NCBI GenBank assembly: GCA_020086605.1
Contig: JACBWW010000017.1
Coordinates: 3,316,089 to 3,380,088 of the forward strand
Length of the DNA: 64,000 nt
Source: Lanius collurio
Taxonomy: Eukaryota; Chordata; Aves; Passeriformes; Laniidae
Direction: 5' to 3'
Under the pieces are notes generated by a model. The model was not told where the DNA came from and searched no databases. It saw nothing but the letters and a program-made list of their open reading frames with translations. Below are positions 1 through 13,128 of this stretch, piece after piece. Every line of letters starts with the position of its first letter. The first letter of the stretch is position 1. The position numbers and the translations under genes were made by a program.

Positions 1-1582
1 TAAGGGCTGGCCCATAGCTTTCTGTCACTAAAAACATTTAAAATATTTAAAATTTGTACCTTTTAATCTCTCCTGCTCTCTGTTTGTGTAAATACTTAGA
101 CACATCTATTTATGTTCTGTATCTTCAACTATACAGACTTCAGGGACCACCCTGGTGCTACTTTTACCCCCCAAGCCCCAAAATCTGCCCACAGTGCAAA
201 GGAAAAGGCCATGCACCAGAATCTCCACCTGAAGCTGAGACTTTCCAAAACATCACCCAGGTTCACATGGGAACATTTAACTGCTAAACTCTGTGCTTAT
301 ATTTAGATATAGGAAACTTATTAATATTTTATTTGCATTTAAACATTTTGAGAGACTTGGGAGACCCAAAGGAACAAAAAGCCTATGTTTTGCAAATTAC
401 CCCTTGTAGTTTCCAGGTATGGATACCTCCCCAGGGGTTTCCCCACTCCCGGGCTGCCTCTGGCCAGCTGATTTACCGTCCATGTTTCCATGGAAACAAA
501 AACTGGATGGGTGAAAAGAGGGGGGAAAAAGTTCTTGCTGTAGGTGGCGTTTCCCACTTTGGACAGTGGGATTTTCCCAGGCTGGACTACTTCTTTTCCA
601 GGAGAGCAGAAGGAAGGGCACGCCCTGATGTGGAGATGGATGGATGGCAGTGGGTTGCCCTTGCTGTCTGCTGCATTCAGAGCAGCAGCCCCAGCCTTGA
701 GGTTTAATGCTGTGATTTATGGCCACTCTGCTGCTACAGAGGTGTCAACTTGGCTAAAAGAAAGTGTTTTCTAACAAGTGGGGCAGGACATGGGGGCTGC
801 CCTGTCCTAGTTGAGCCCACTCAACGCTGTGACCTTAAGGGATGGTCTCAGCAGTGACAATTCCTCTCTGTGTCTGTGCAGACATTGAAGGATGCTTGTT
901 TACTTTACAGCTCACTACGAAGCTTCATTAAAAAGCATCTGCAAAGGCTTTGAAGTCCTTGCTGGACATCTTGCAACATCATTGTGAGCAGTCATAGCAA
1001 CACCATCCTGGGCTGGCACAGAGACTCTGAGTTGTGATGAAGATATCAAACCCAAGGTGCACCGCAGCCAGCTCAAAGCAAACCCGAAATTACAGTCTCT
1101 GCAGGGAGAAGTGACAGCCCTGCTACAGAGATCAAGGATTTATGGAGATGGGGCAGCCAGATCTCTCTCTTGCATCCTGATAGCTGATGTGACACATCAG
1201 GTGTCAGAGTAGCTCCTATTCCTAAGAGGTTAAACAAGTCGTACGATCAGGAGGGGCTGACATGTTGGTCCAGGCGAGGAGTGAATCATTAAGTTATATT
1301 CCCATTGCTGAGACAGGCAGCAGCAGCTCAGCAAGGTTTACGTAGCCTCAGGTGAGCTGTACGACAGGAAAATACACATCTGACGTGAGGTTAGGTGCTC
1401 TGAATTGTGAAATGATAATCAGGAGAGCTGCTCATCACTGACTGAGGTGCAGGGCTGTGGTTTGGGCTGGGGTTTTCTAGATGGGTGTGTGTGTTCTTAT
1501 ACATATAAATCAGTAAATGTATTTTTTATTATAGTTTAGACCTTTTTTTTTTTTCCCCTTTAGGGTTCTTTTTTTCAGGAGC
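1..1582. other. intergenic sequence, nothing recognised
   Basis: Short ORFs only (for example 333-707 + and 397-726 -), overlapping each other in several frames with no protein motif. No repeat family is recognised. Confidence 0.6.
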
Positions 1583-1750
1583 CTGCTTCACTTGAAAACT
1601 AACTTTTAAAGTGTTACAAAATGGAGGAAAGCTCTTGGCTTTCCTCTAATAATATTTCTTACTAGAGAAATAAAGCTGGGTTCGGGTTCAGGAGCCCCAG
1701 CAGGAGGAACACTGGGGATGGACTGTGTCCAGCAAAGAGAAATGATGTTA
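1583..1750 (+). repeat. unidentified repeat, left copy of an inverted pair
   Basis: Positions 1583-1609 are the exact reverse complement of 2870-2896 (27 of 27 bases). Identity continues inward to 1631 against 2848 (45 of 49 overall). After a ~26-base indel, similarity resumes through GCTGGGT, TTCAGGAG, GAGGAAC and GTGT(C/T)CAGCAAAG to about 1750. The two copies are therefore inverted members of one repeat family at least ~190 bp long, and not simply short terminal repeats. I do not recognise the family; it is not CR1. Confidence 0.85.
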
Positions 1751-1796
1751 TTTAGATATCATCAAGGAGAGAGGAGAGATACAGGAAAATTTATAC

Positions 1797-1975
1797 ATGT
1801 GTATATACACACAAATATATTCATATCTATGCATATATTTGTATAAATATACACATATATACATGTGTGTACATATACACATACATATAAATAAAAAAAC
1901 ACCAGCAAAACCGATTTTATATGTAGATATAGATCTATATGCACACACATATGTAATACACACACACATGCTGAA
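1797..1975. repeat. AT/CA-rich degenerate microsatellite
   Basis: A run of TATACACA, ATATTCATAT, TGTGTACATATACACA and CACACACA units between the two inverted repeat copies. It gives tyrosine/isoleucine/cysteine-rich spurious ORFs in several frames on both strands. Confidence 0.9.
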
Positions 1976-2721
1976 GGTGAGTGTTAACATACCTCTGTCC
2001 TGCTGCTGAGATCATCCCTGTCCCTCACTGGGGTTATGTGTATTTACCAAAGCTGGGAAATGCTACCACCCCTCTCCTGCCTTCTTCTTTGCACATCTGG
2101 GCTTACTGACTCTATTTCTGTTCTCACAGCTCCAGCCTATTTGCTTCAGGAATAGGATCAGGAGGTTTTGGGAGTGAATCATAGGAGAAACATCATCAAC
2201 CGAGCATCTTAACCTTGAGGGCTGTGGACACTGTTAGGGTCAGAGGGAAGAATAAAGGTCTCATTTTCATGTGTTTATCAGTGCCTAGCCACAGATCCGG
2301 GCTGGAAGGCTGCTCCAGAGAGGAGGGGCAGGCAGGTACTGCAGCACATATGGCGAGCCTGGCCACACGCTGCTCCAGAGCTGTGAGATACGGAAGCACA
2401 AGGGCACTGCCAGGGAGAAAATATCAGCTCTGGGCTTTGGCTGGCTCTGGGACTTTCTATTCAGAGCCACAGCATTACCTGTACTAATGGCTTGTCACAG
2501 GGGAGAGGGTTTGTTTACAAACCCTTCTGCAAAGGGAAGAAAATGATGTCAGTTATACAGGAGGATGCTGATTGCAGCAGCTACTCACAGCAAAAGGCTT
2601 GTAATTTTGGGGTGATTTTAGGAGCTGGGATGATGGGAGATGCAACAGGGACCCCCAAAGGAGCCTGAAGATACTGTACCACAAAATTGTGGTGTCTTCT
2701 GTCTCCTGGATAATGTTCAGA

Positions 2722-2896
2722 GAATGACACTTTCCTTTGCTGAACACATTCCCTCTCCAGTTCCTCATGCTGAGACTCCTGAAACTGTACCCAGCCTTGT
2801 TTTTTCACTGGGAGCTAAGAGCTTCCCTGATTCCCATCAAGAATCCTCTTTCCCCCATCTTGTGACACATTAAAAGTTAGTTTTCAAGTGAAGCAG
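2722..2896 (-). repeat. unidentified repeat, right copy of an inverted pair
   Basis: Reverse-complement partner of 1583-1750 and the longer of the two: it keeps ~26 bases between GGGGGAAAG and CTCTTAGCTCC that the left copy lacks. Small minus-strand ORFs (2553-2768, 2581-2808) run through it, but the left copy does not preserve their frame. No target-site duplication is visible around either copy. Confidence 0.85.
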
Positions 2897-3514
2897 ACTA
2901 TAATAATTTAATTTATTTTTAAAGCAAACAGCCATCATCTACTGATAATCTCCATTCCTCATGTTTGGGGAGCTCCCTCCAGTCTGCACAGTTTACCTGG
3001 GTAAAGTGAGTTGTCTCCAATTTCATTGCCACAGCATCAAGAGGAAGTTTCATTACTCTAATTTAGCATGAAAATACATTTAAATAGCATTTCATTTTGC
3101 CCTTTCACAGTATTAAGTAACTGCAAGAATCTTTTCAAGAGCAATTGCCCACAGCTTTTTTGCACAAATATTCTCTTTACAAAAGTCTCATGATGATTTG
3201 GGAGAAGCAATAGGGGAAAAACATGCTTCAGTGCCAGAATAAAAGAGAAGTCTAGTGTAATACTCAATACGGTGTTATTTATCCTGTAGCTAATTACAAT
3301 CATAATCTGTTGTATAAAGGAGGCATTTCAATGTCAAATTTCATAAAAGAGATTAACTCTCAAGGAAAGATGAAGCAGTTGGGGGCCAGGGAGTGTTGCA
3401 AGAGCCCACCAGCACACAGCATCCCTCTGCTCCTCCAGCAGAGCCCTCAGCTCAGTCCCAGCCACACTCCTGGGCACGAGGCAAGTAATAACTATATTTG
3501 GTTGTCTTGCTAAA

Positions 3515-3845
3515 TTCATAGAATCATACAATGGGTTGGGTTGGAAGGGATCTTTTAAGATCATCTAGTCAGAGCTCCCTGCCATGGGCAGGGACACCTT
3601 CCACTAGAACAGGTTATTCCAAGCCCCATCTGACCTGGCCTTCAACACATCCAGGGATGGCTTTCTGGGCTGCAAGTGCACTTTGCTGGGTCATTCAGTT
3701 TTTCATCCATCAGTGTCCCCAGGTCCTTCTTGGCAAGGCTGCTCTCAATCCATTCACTCCTCAGTCTGTAAGGACAGAGGGGATTGCCCTGACCCAGGTT
3801 CAGCACCTTGCACTTGGCTTTGTTTGACCTCATGAGATTTTTGTG
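3515..3845 (-). mobile_element. CR1 LINE 3' fragment
   Basis: Starts with TTCATAGAATCATACAATGG, the reverse complement of the CR1 3' tail, then TTGGAAGGGATCTTTTAAGAT, CCATGGGCAGGGACACCTTCC and CACCTTGCACTTGGCTTTGTT, all hallmark CR1 segments. It is a 5'-truncated, decayed copy, with part of the middle (the frame-shift and 'light' region between 3655 and 3690) deleted. Confidence 0.95.
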
Positions 3846-6800
3846 TGTTCGTTTTGATACAATTACACAAAATCTGTACAACAATTTTGAAGTGTTTCAA
3901 CATCCAAATGTGAAATGTTGTCAAATATCAGATTGACAGTGGGGTAGTCACTGGGGAGCAGGTTTACAAGAGCAGGGGTTATTATACAGCAAAAGCATTT
4001 TAAGAACCAGTGCCACAGACCCCTGCACTAGGACCCTTCTCTGTCATGCATTTATGGTTGTAACATTTATCCAGCTCCCTGTAAGGTTAGTGAATGGTGA
4101 TATGCAAGAACAGTCTGAATTATCAGGTAAAAAATCAAATTGCTTGTCCTGGAAAAGAGGGATGCAGTATCAGACTGGGTATTGCTCATGCAGGCAGAGA
4201 CCAGAAATATTCAGATAACACCCATGGTGTTTTCCTGTCATTAATGAGAATGAACTGCATGGTATTGGTCACCCATCAGGTTTTCCAAGTGGGAAATTTG
4301 CTCATAACCTTTCTGACATGTGCTTCCAGAAACTGAGTGAAAAGGATCTAAGTCCCAATAATGCTGTCTCTGAGAGGACCTGTTCAATTAAATCCTCCTC
4401 AATATGTCAATCACCTGCTAAATGAAACTGCTCTGGGCTTGGGAAGTGCAAATCAACAGGTTTAAATGATCCAGGAAGGGATGGATCGCAACAGCCAGTG
4501 AGTGGCTGCACCACTGAGGGGACACACTGCCCAGGCTGAGACCAAACTAATGCAAATCCAATTTCCAAATGATGGCTGTCCCCTGAACTCCAGCACAAAA
4601 TGAAGTGATTACTGTCCTTCGTATAAGGTACTTCATTCCAAGAACTGGAATGAAATCTTCAGGTATTGCACTAATTTGTTGAGCAGTGATACTGTAGTGA
4701 CCTTTCAGGTGACCTTGGAAAAAAGCAGTGGCCCTGTTTGCTGTTTGTAAGTGAATACTAAAAGGTAGCTAGCCAACAGCTCCCACCTCCCATGGATCTG
4801 GCTCTGTGGATTAAGATCCTGTTGTGATGAAGAGTCTTATAATTTAAGCATAGAAAACACCAGGTAAGTTGGTCCCTGCATGTGCCAGGGCTGCATGAGG
4901 CAGAGGAACACTGATGACCATGACAATCACAACAACAGTCATCCAACCAGGGAAAACCTTCTTCATAACACAACTGAGCAATTAAGAAGCATTTGCTCCA
5001 AAAGCTTCAGTGTGTGCAATTTCAGGCAAGAAAAATTCTTGTGAGATCATGTATTCAAATGCTGTCTGTGCTGTAAAGGGTGAAGCCCTGCCTGTGCCTC
5101 CCGGCACTGTCACGTCTCTGGGCTCTACCTAAAAATAAAACCCTGAGCAAAAAAGAACAAGCGCCCCGCTGGCAGCCTGGCATGGAGGCAGAGTGCAGTC
5201 ACTGCCAGGCATGTGATCTCTTTGTCCTTACAGGTCAAACCTGGAACCGAGTTAAGGATGCCAAGCCCCCAGATCAACACTTGGAGTCACAGCTCCCTCT
5301 TGCCTGTCGCCTGCCTGGCAGCCCCTGACCAGGAGCCAGCCCTGGACCCCTGCCCGGGGCTCAGCCCTGTGATGGTACCAAAGCCCAGCACCGAGGTCAA
5401 AACAAGGTCTGAGGGCGTCACTCGTGGTGAGAAGTGACCTCTTCTCTTCACCACTTCCACCAAAGGAAGCAAAACTGGAGCATTCTCTTCACCTCGTGGC
5501 CCCACAGCATTTTCACCCACACTTGTGAAAGTCATTGCATTGCAAGACCTCGGTCTCAGAGCTGGCCTAGGTCAAGTGGAAAGAGTAGCTTCATCTTGCC
5601 AGTGCTTCCTACAGTGTCCCCCTTGCTGCTTGCCCAGGGGCCCGAGTCTGTTTCCTCAGGAGGGTGTGGGAGGGAGGCTGGGCTGGGGTCTGATTCCATT
5701 TGTATCCCCCTACTTGCCAAAATCCAGGATAAACCACTGCAGTCCCAGCCCATCTGAAGCACAGAACTAAAAAAGCCAGGCCTGAGCATTCCAAATGGAA
5801 GTCACCCACTCTCAGGTGATCTCCCTTTCATGTCAGGACTCTGTTCTTAAGTCCCAAATAGCATTTGTGTTTTGTTGAGCACATGGAGAAAAAAAGGAAA
5901 TAAACCAAACCCACACAATTCAAGATTGAAAGGGGAAAAAAAAGAGCATGTGAAGGTGTCACATTACTCCAAATCATCACATAAACAAACAACATTCTTG
6001 GGAAAGTTACCTCTCACCCATCCTCTCCCCTGCCTCTGAATCCCAAGGCAAGGAGCTGAGAGGTTACAAATAAAACCCTAAAGGAGAGAAACTTTGACAT
6101 CGATTCCAGCAATTGGGATTTCTAGTATGTCTCCAAAAAACTGTCAAATCTGTCACTCAGTGCTTACAGGTTATCCTCTGTGAGCTCAGACATGAGCCTG
6201 GTGTGTTTATTAAACCCGTGGCCTGGCAGAGGAAAGGTGCCTGTCTGAATTGCAATAAAGCTGATTTTCAAACAGTTGGTTTAAAACTCTTTGTCTTGGT
6301 TTAATGAATTACTGAACACCAAGATAAAGTGTTCAAACACAGATTCTTGTCTCTTGGTACCAGGTACCTTGCAGATAGTTCTGGCCACTTCAGCAGACAG
6401 GGCTCTGGGCTGGCTTTTTCTGGATGATGCAGCAGAGCAAAATCAGATGCTCTTGTGTCCCTCTGTGACTATAACTGTCTAGAGGGATAGACTTGCACTG
6501 TGTAAACATATTCATGTTAGATTTAACTGCGTGGGGCTGGCTTTGCTCTGCAGTGCTCAGTGACAGAACTTGCCCTTCTTTGTGCCCTTTGGGGTCCCCT
6601 CCTGCTTATCTGCCCCAGCCCAGCTCTGGCCCCATTGCTTCCTCCACTTCCAATACCACAGCCCTTCCTTTTCCCCATCTACACCCAGCTGGGAGGCCCA
6701 GGAACAGGAGCCAGCCTCTCTCTCCAGAAAACCTCTTCTGTTTATTTATGTTTGCCTCCTGCACATGGAGATCCCACCGATCTCTGAAAGCTCTATGAAG

Positions 6801-8484
6801 TTATTTGCTTCAGCAAACTGACAGCAGCCTCTGGGCTAAACTTTTGATCCGTCAGTTTTCTGCCGCCTTCAAAAAGCACCACTGGCTGCAGGCAGCAGCC
6901 ATCCCACCCTGGACAGGACCAGCAGGACTTCCCATGGGCAAGGGGAGCCAGCAGAGGTGGATCTCTATCCTCTCGCTTGGCACTAACGGGATGGGTGGTG
7001 TTATCCAGCCCCCAGTGTCCAGCTGTGGGTGTCTCCTTCCTGGCACGGGGGAATGCACCAAAAAAAGCATGCAGAGGTTCTGCTGTTGAAGCAAACCAGA
7101 GCTTCAGGGACTTTAACTGCCTTCAGTGACTCTCTTGTGTTGTACTTTAGGAGACCACCTCCTTCTCCTGCCCCTCAGGCAGGGGAAAAGGAGGAACCTG
7201 TCACCCAGTTCTGCCCAGTTTTCCTAGAGCTTGCTGGCAATACTGTGGCTGATTCTCCTCTCCAATGAAAGGTATTTTTCAGTGCCTATCATCATCTTGT
7301 ATCCTGAGGCTTTTCCACACACTCACAGAAATTCAAAATGATCACACTGATGCCAACATTGTTTCAACATTTACACTTCTGGGACAAATACCTTAAAAAT
7401 ATGTGATAGGCATAAAACTGCAGGGATGGATCCAAGCACAGAGGAGATGGAGTGTGGAAACTGTAAGGCAAGAAGGCTCCAATTCTACACTGGATAGCTG
7501 TGTGAATTTTCCCACCCCAGCTTCTCTAAGATGCATATAGATCATCACGTTGTGAAACTTTGTTCCCTAAATGAATGGGATGAACCTGCAGAGATGAAAC
7601 CACGGGTACTGTGCATACAGAGGGGTAAAGGAAAGGACATCCATGGCCCAGTTCTATTGAGAGGTCACATGCTGTACCAGGGAGATACAGAACATGGGTA
7701 TAGTCTGCTCTGGACCAAATCACTGTCCATCACACACAAATCTTCTGCCTGGGATGTGGATGGAAGTCTGTGCAGGGGAATCCCAGTGGTTTCACACAGA
7801 CCACTCCTGTTTTTGAGCACCACAGCAGCACCAGAAAATTTTGCTGGAATGAGGCATGGGGGACAAAGACAAGGAAAGAAACTCTGCCTGCCATGGGGTA
7901 AATGTCACCCTTGGTTCCTAAAAGGGACAGAACTTGGGTTGGCAGCTGTAGTGACCCTTGCTCATCATTCTCAGTTGAGGCCTTTGAAATGGCCCAATTC
8001 TGAAGCCATTTCTCAGTCTTTGTTTCTACAAACTTTGCCTAATAATATTGCAAATGTTTCTGTCTGAGAAGCAAATGAGAACAGCAGCTCTGTCCACAGC
8101 TGGACATCTAACTCCACACTTAAGGGTACAATGAGTAGCCTGATTGTCTGAGATGTAGAGCATCCAAACTCTGCACAGGGTTATAAAAGGAGATCGACGT
8201 ATCTGACAAAAATGAGCTTTCTCACTGTCTCACTGGAGAATTTTAAGCCCAATTTGGCTGTTCACAGCTGTGCAGGAAAATCTGTAAATCAAGAAGTTAC
8301 TCCAGGCAAGATTTAAAATGCTCTAATTGCCTGTTGGATTTATGACAAAAGTACCACGAGAGACAAGCGGGTTTCAGTACTCCACTGGCATAATTTAAGG
8401 AAAAATATATCTTTCCTTCTGTAATAAGTCATTATTGCATTAGATTTTGTGTTCACACTATACCCATTAATATTGCAGGGCATG
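3846..8484. other. intergenic sequence, nothing recognised
   Basis: No splice-supported exon or known repeat is seen. A TATAAAAGG-like string occurs at 8182 without other promoter context. The 178-codon ORF at 7531-8067 (+) lacks recognisable motifs. Confidence 0.55.
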
Positions 8485-8759
8485 TAGATATAGGACAAGA
8501 GGGAATGGCTTTAAACTGAAAAAGGGCAGTTTTAGATTACATATTAGGAGGAAATTCTCCACCATCCGAGTGGTGAGCCACTGGCACGGGTTGCCTGGAG
8601 AAGTTGTGGATGCCCCATCCCTGGAAGTGTTCAAAGCCAGGTTGTATGCAGCTCTGAGCTACCTGCTCTAGTGGAAGGTGTCCCTGCCCATGGAAGGGGG
8701 ATGGAACCAGCTGATCTTTAAGGTCCCTTCCAACACAAACCCTTCTGTGATTCTGTGAG
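8485..8759 (+). mobile_element. CR1 LINE 3' fragment
   Basis: The element's sense strand is on plus: GGACAAGAGGGAATGGCTTTAAACTGAA, TTAGGAGGAAATTCT, GGTTGCCTGGAGAAG, CCATCCCTGGAAGTGTTCAA and AGGTCCCTTCCAAC, ending in TTCTGTGATTCTGTGA. This is the conserved last ~275 bp of a CR1 element with its 8-bp tail. Confidence 0.96.
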
Positions 8760-10069
8760 ATTAATCCCAGCTCAAGTATTTAGCTTCCCCTGCTGGGTAT
8801 TTTATTTCTCTACAATTTTTGGAGTGAGAATTATAAAGCTAAGTTAAATAAGAGCACATAAATTATGGAAAAATATGTATGAAGTACAGGGGACACTAAA
8901 TTCAGGTTATTCCAGATATTTTCTCTTCTGTGACTAGATGCAACTTACTGGCCTCGTATGAATTGAGTTATGGGTAAATGCTCCCAAGTTTTGTTTCTTA
9001 AAAGCCCTGTTTTGGGGAGAAAAATGCAAAAATGTATGATGGCTCACAAATGTAAACAAGCAGGAATGAGTCTTGGACATGGGAGTGCACAAATCCCTTT
9101 GCTGCATTAACCTTGTGTCTGAAATGTGCTCAGCAAGGAGCTGTGCTCTGGAAACGGGAAAGAATGAAACTGGATGTTATTCCTTCTGGAAATAAGAGCA
9201 ATGGGGAGAGAATTTTACCGGTTTAGAAAGATGACCTTGACATTTCTGTACATGTTTTGATGGCTTTTCAAAAAAGTCATGTTACTGGGTGGTCTGATTT
9301 GTATTCCCTGCATTGATGTGTATTGCATTTGGCTCCAACAGCAACAGTGAAGTTGCTGGGGGATGGGTCTTTTTTTTAAAGATAATTTCTTTTTTCAAAT
9401 ATTCTTGAAGTGCAGCTTGTATTAAACTGGGTAATAATTAGATAGTGAAAATGCTTCTATCTAATGCTTAGATTATTACAAGTGCCTGAGGCAATTCTTC
9501 AAGGTTTATAACAGACATAGAAATCAATGTTTAATGTCAAAAGTGATCCTGGAAGGTGTTTATTGAGAGTTATTTTTTAATATAAAGTGTAAAGATTAAA
9601 GAAATGCTTTTATTCTTAGTTTTACTTGTAGTGGTGACTGGGGGAAAGGTGTGGTACCATCAGGGAGAAGTACTACCATAAAAGCTGGTGTCAAATCTTC
9701 TTTTAAGATTCTTGATCCAAAATACCAGTTAAAACCACAACAAGTCAGTGTATTTAAAGTCAATAGCCCCCTGGTTGTTCTTACACTGCACTGATTTCTT
9801 AGAGCTGCTATAAACCAGCACTAGGCACTTTCATCAGTGAAGCTTCATTACCGAGCCCTGTGAGAATCTCCCCTTTAGAGAGAAACTTTATGTGAGTTTG
9901 GGCTTAACATCCATTAAAAAATCTTGTTGTACCACAGGGTATGAAGACTGTTTTCCTGCTGCTAGAATACTACACTCAGGAGCAGCTGGGACAGCAAAGC
10001 TGCTTCAGCATCCTCTGCCACTCTCCACTCTCCTGTTTCACACAGTTTCACCCTTCTCTTCCACCCTCC
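8760..10069. other. intergenic AT-rich sequence, nothing recognised
   Basis: AT-rich single-copy-looking sequence with no ORF over 60 codons before 9892. Confidence 0.55.
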
Positions 10070-10160
10070 CCTGGGTTGGAAGAGACCTTAAAGATCATCC
10101 AGTACCAACCCCCTGCCATGGTCAGGGATGCCTTACACTAGACCAGGTTGCTCAGAAGGC
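10070..10160 (-). mobile_element. short CR1 fragment
   Basis: CTGGGTTGGAAGAGACCTTAA through CTAGACCAGGTTGCTCAGAAGG matches the CR1 segment just inside the 3' end (reverse orientation). Both the tail and the upstream part are absent. Confidence 0.88.
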
Positions 10161-13128
10161 AATCATATGGGTCCTACAGATGGGAACCAGCCACCTCAGG
10201 GTGTCTGCTCTGGGACATGGAGCGGGCAGAACTGCCCATTTCCCTGTAGGTATCTGAGTTGACACCAAAAGGACTTGTTTCATCCCACTGTCCCTGCACA
10301 GGATCAGGATCACAAGCACACATGGAGTCACACTGGAGACAGCTACAGCTAACTGGGGTAATCCCACTTTCCAATGTCCAAAAGATTTAATAGAGATGAA
10401 ACCCAAGAGACTTTACTGAAATGAGATAAATCTGGGCAGAAATGATTGCACCAGCGTTTGGGGAATGGAAAAACAGCATATACCTTGGCAGATAAGGGGT
10501 CGAGAAAAAGATGCAGTTCTCTGGGGGAGCCTGGGTAACAAAAAAGTCAATGATGGCTCCACAAGCCATCACTGCTTGCTTGGACCCCATCCTGAAAGTG
10601 CCTGAGCTGTACCTGTCTTAAAAAGGGCAGCTTTGGATGCAGGGGACTGCCTTGGGGGCTACAGGAGTGGGATGGACACACTGGCTACTCAGTGCTTTCC
10701 CAACACTTTCACCAGGCTGAGGGGAGGCTGGAGATGGAGCTCACCCCTTCAGGGGGCACTTTGCAGAGCAGACTCTCACCTGCAGCATTCCCAGTTTCTG
10801 GACCAACAACTGAGGAGTAATCTGCTTGAGGTGTTTTTGGGGAGGGGCTTCACCTCCTAGAAGCACCCACCTCTCTCCATGGGTGTTAGGGCAGCCTGAG
10901 GGATAGACTTGGGTGTGACATTTGCAGTGTCCGTGTCCATACCTGGGCAAGGCCTCCCAGCTGTCTGCTCACATCCAAGTCACCCCAGCAGCCTCAGTAC
11001 AGCAGGGTGAGAAAAGACTTCCCAGGGATGGTGGTTGTAGGTCAGGGAATGTCTTTTATCACAGCTGGAAGGGTAGATAAGGTTGTTTTAGAGCTGAAAA
11101 GGCAGAGGAGGTGCATTGCAACCTTGGTCTTCTTCAGATCTGAAAGATGCAGACCCCAAAGGCTCACTGCTGTGTGCAACTGCCCCAAGTAATCAAATGA
11201 AAAGCACTATTTCTCCCCACAAACGTTGCCTCATTCAAATGCTCCAATAAGGATGAGAAATAACCACCACTACAGCAATGTCTTCAATACACTGGGAAGA
11301 TTTCAAACTCTCCTCAAGGCAGTGAAGCCCAAAAAGTATGAGACCATGACAACATTACCTGCCTTTTCCCAGTTCATAGCCACTCAATATGCAAACAGAG
11401 CTAAATGTGATTTGGGCTCCAGATATCAGCAAGAATATACAATGGAGAGATCAGAAAACATCTCCTGGTGGAAGACATCAGGTTAAAAAAGAAGAAAATG
11501 CTTGAGGAAGGATGGAGTTTAACAGGATTATAGAAAAACCAGAAATTTGTGAAATCTCCAGGTGCAGCCCAGCACAGCCTTGTGGCTGCTTCTGTTTGCA
11601 TTAGCCAGGGGTCTTCTCCCACGTGTTTGATCAAATGTGACTCAGTACAGGGGAATAAGAGGGTTGCAGAAGTGGGAGAGAGCAACTTCCTCCTCTGAGA
11701 GAGAGCAGGAATGCAAAATATGTCTAAAATAATACACTACCCAAATAGTCTTTCAGCCTTTCCCAAAGGAAAAATACACTTCTCTACAAGGAAAATGCCA
11801 CATATCTCTCTACAGCCCCAGGAAAAGAATGAGGTCACATCTTTCACTAAAGCTGAAAAAGAGGGATTTTTTTTTTGGTGCAGCGTTTCATCCCCTTCTA
11901 GTAACTTGGCGTGCCTCACTGCGGTGGTATCCTGGTATTTATCTTATTTTGGGTTGCTTACAAAAAAAAAATTCAATTCTCACTCAATTTAAAGGGCTAA
12001 ATCCTGCATCAGCAAAGCAGTGTTGCTCTTATGGAGGAAGTGGGTTTGCCCCTTGCTTCCATCAGTGTGAGCTGGGAGCAATTCTCCCTATGCTAAAAGG
12101 TGAAAGCTGTCCCACTGACTCTGGCTGCAGAAGGGTTTCTTGCCTGGGAATGAGGGAAAAGAAGCCAACTTCATAAACCAGATTTTGGTCTCTTTACACA
12201 AGGACAATTTGTAATAAACCCTGTGGCTAATGTGAAGATATTGCAGATTTGCACTGGCATGAATGAGGTCAGAAACCAGCCCGGGGTGGCTGGGATAAGG
12301 CGGCACAGAGGTGTTGGAGCGGAGAAATTCGGAGTTTGACTTCCTGCAGCCCCTAAACAATCTCAGTGCAGTGACACCCTGCCTTCAATGTATTTTGGGT
12401 CAAATTGATGAGTGTCATGGCTCAGGACCAGGCACATCTGACATGTAGAAAGCCACGCAGAGCTTGTTGGAGCAACCGTGTGCTAATTAGAGCTGTCTGC
12501 TCAATGAATTTAGCTTCAACTGCTCACAGAGTGTCTGCAGCTAGATTGGGATTTCCTCAAATTGATTTGTAATTTGAGGTTACTCAATTAATTTCTCATT
12601 CTTTTTCTTTTTTTTTTTTTTTTCAGTTAATTTTATCTTATTTTTGCTCTCTGTCTTAATCGCACAAGCGTTCGAGTGCCCGTATCTGCCCCCTCCTTGC
12701 TTTGACAGGTGCCAGCAACCCCCAGCTGGGTGCCCTCTCCAGCATCACAGCCCTGACACGGCCACCAGTGGGCCAAACCTCCCAAGATTCACCATCCATT
12801 AGGAAGAAGGTTACAAATAAGCAGGGTGGAGGCAATTCAACCCTTTTTTTTTTCCTTTTCTGGGCCACACAAGCCTTGCCCAAGGCATTATTCATAGAAA
12901 AATTAGGCTGCTGCAAGATTCACTGGCAGGGTGCAGAATTTAAATAGAATTTTCTCTTGTCCCAGTTACACAAAGTCAGTCTGATTGTCCCATTCCCTAT
13001 GCTGGTGTAAAGTGGAAGTAATTCCAGTCCTGAGGCTGGGATTTACAGTTCACTGGAGGGACAGATTCCACAGGAGGCATTGCATGGTAGCTGCTCTGGG
13101 CAGCAAGTCTCAGTCAGGGTGAGTTGGG
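10161..13128. other. intergenic sequence with AT/homeodomain-rich stretch near its end
   Basis: No gene or repeat recognised. At 12480-12660 the sequence is rich in TAATTA/ATTAATT-type strings (GTGCTAATTAGAGC, CTCAATTAATTTC) beside a poly(T) tract at 12607-12623 and could be a conserved non-coding element. Confidence 0.45.

Noticed and set aside
1748..2009. Tyr/Ile/Cys-rich ORFs on both strands
   Set aside because: Translation of an AT/CA microsatellite.
7531..8067. 178-codon plus-strand ORF
   Set aside because: No conserved motif, no exon boundaries, amino-acid order looks random; length is within chance for 64 kb on six frames.
8181..8192. TATA-box-like TTATAAAAGGAG
   Set aside because: No downstream gene, initiator or transcript evidence; common by chance in AT-rich DNA.
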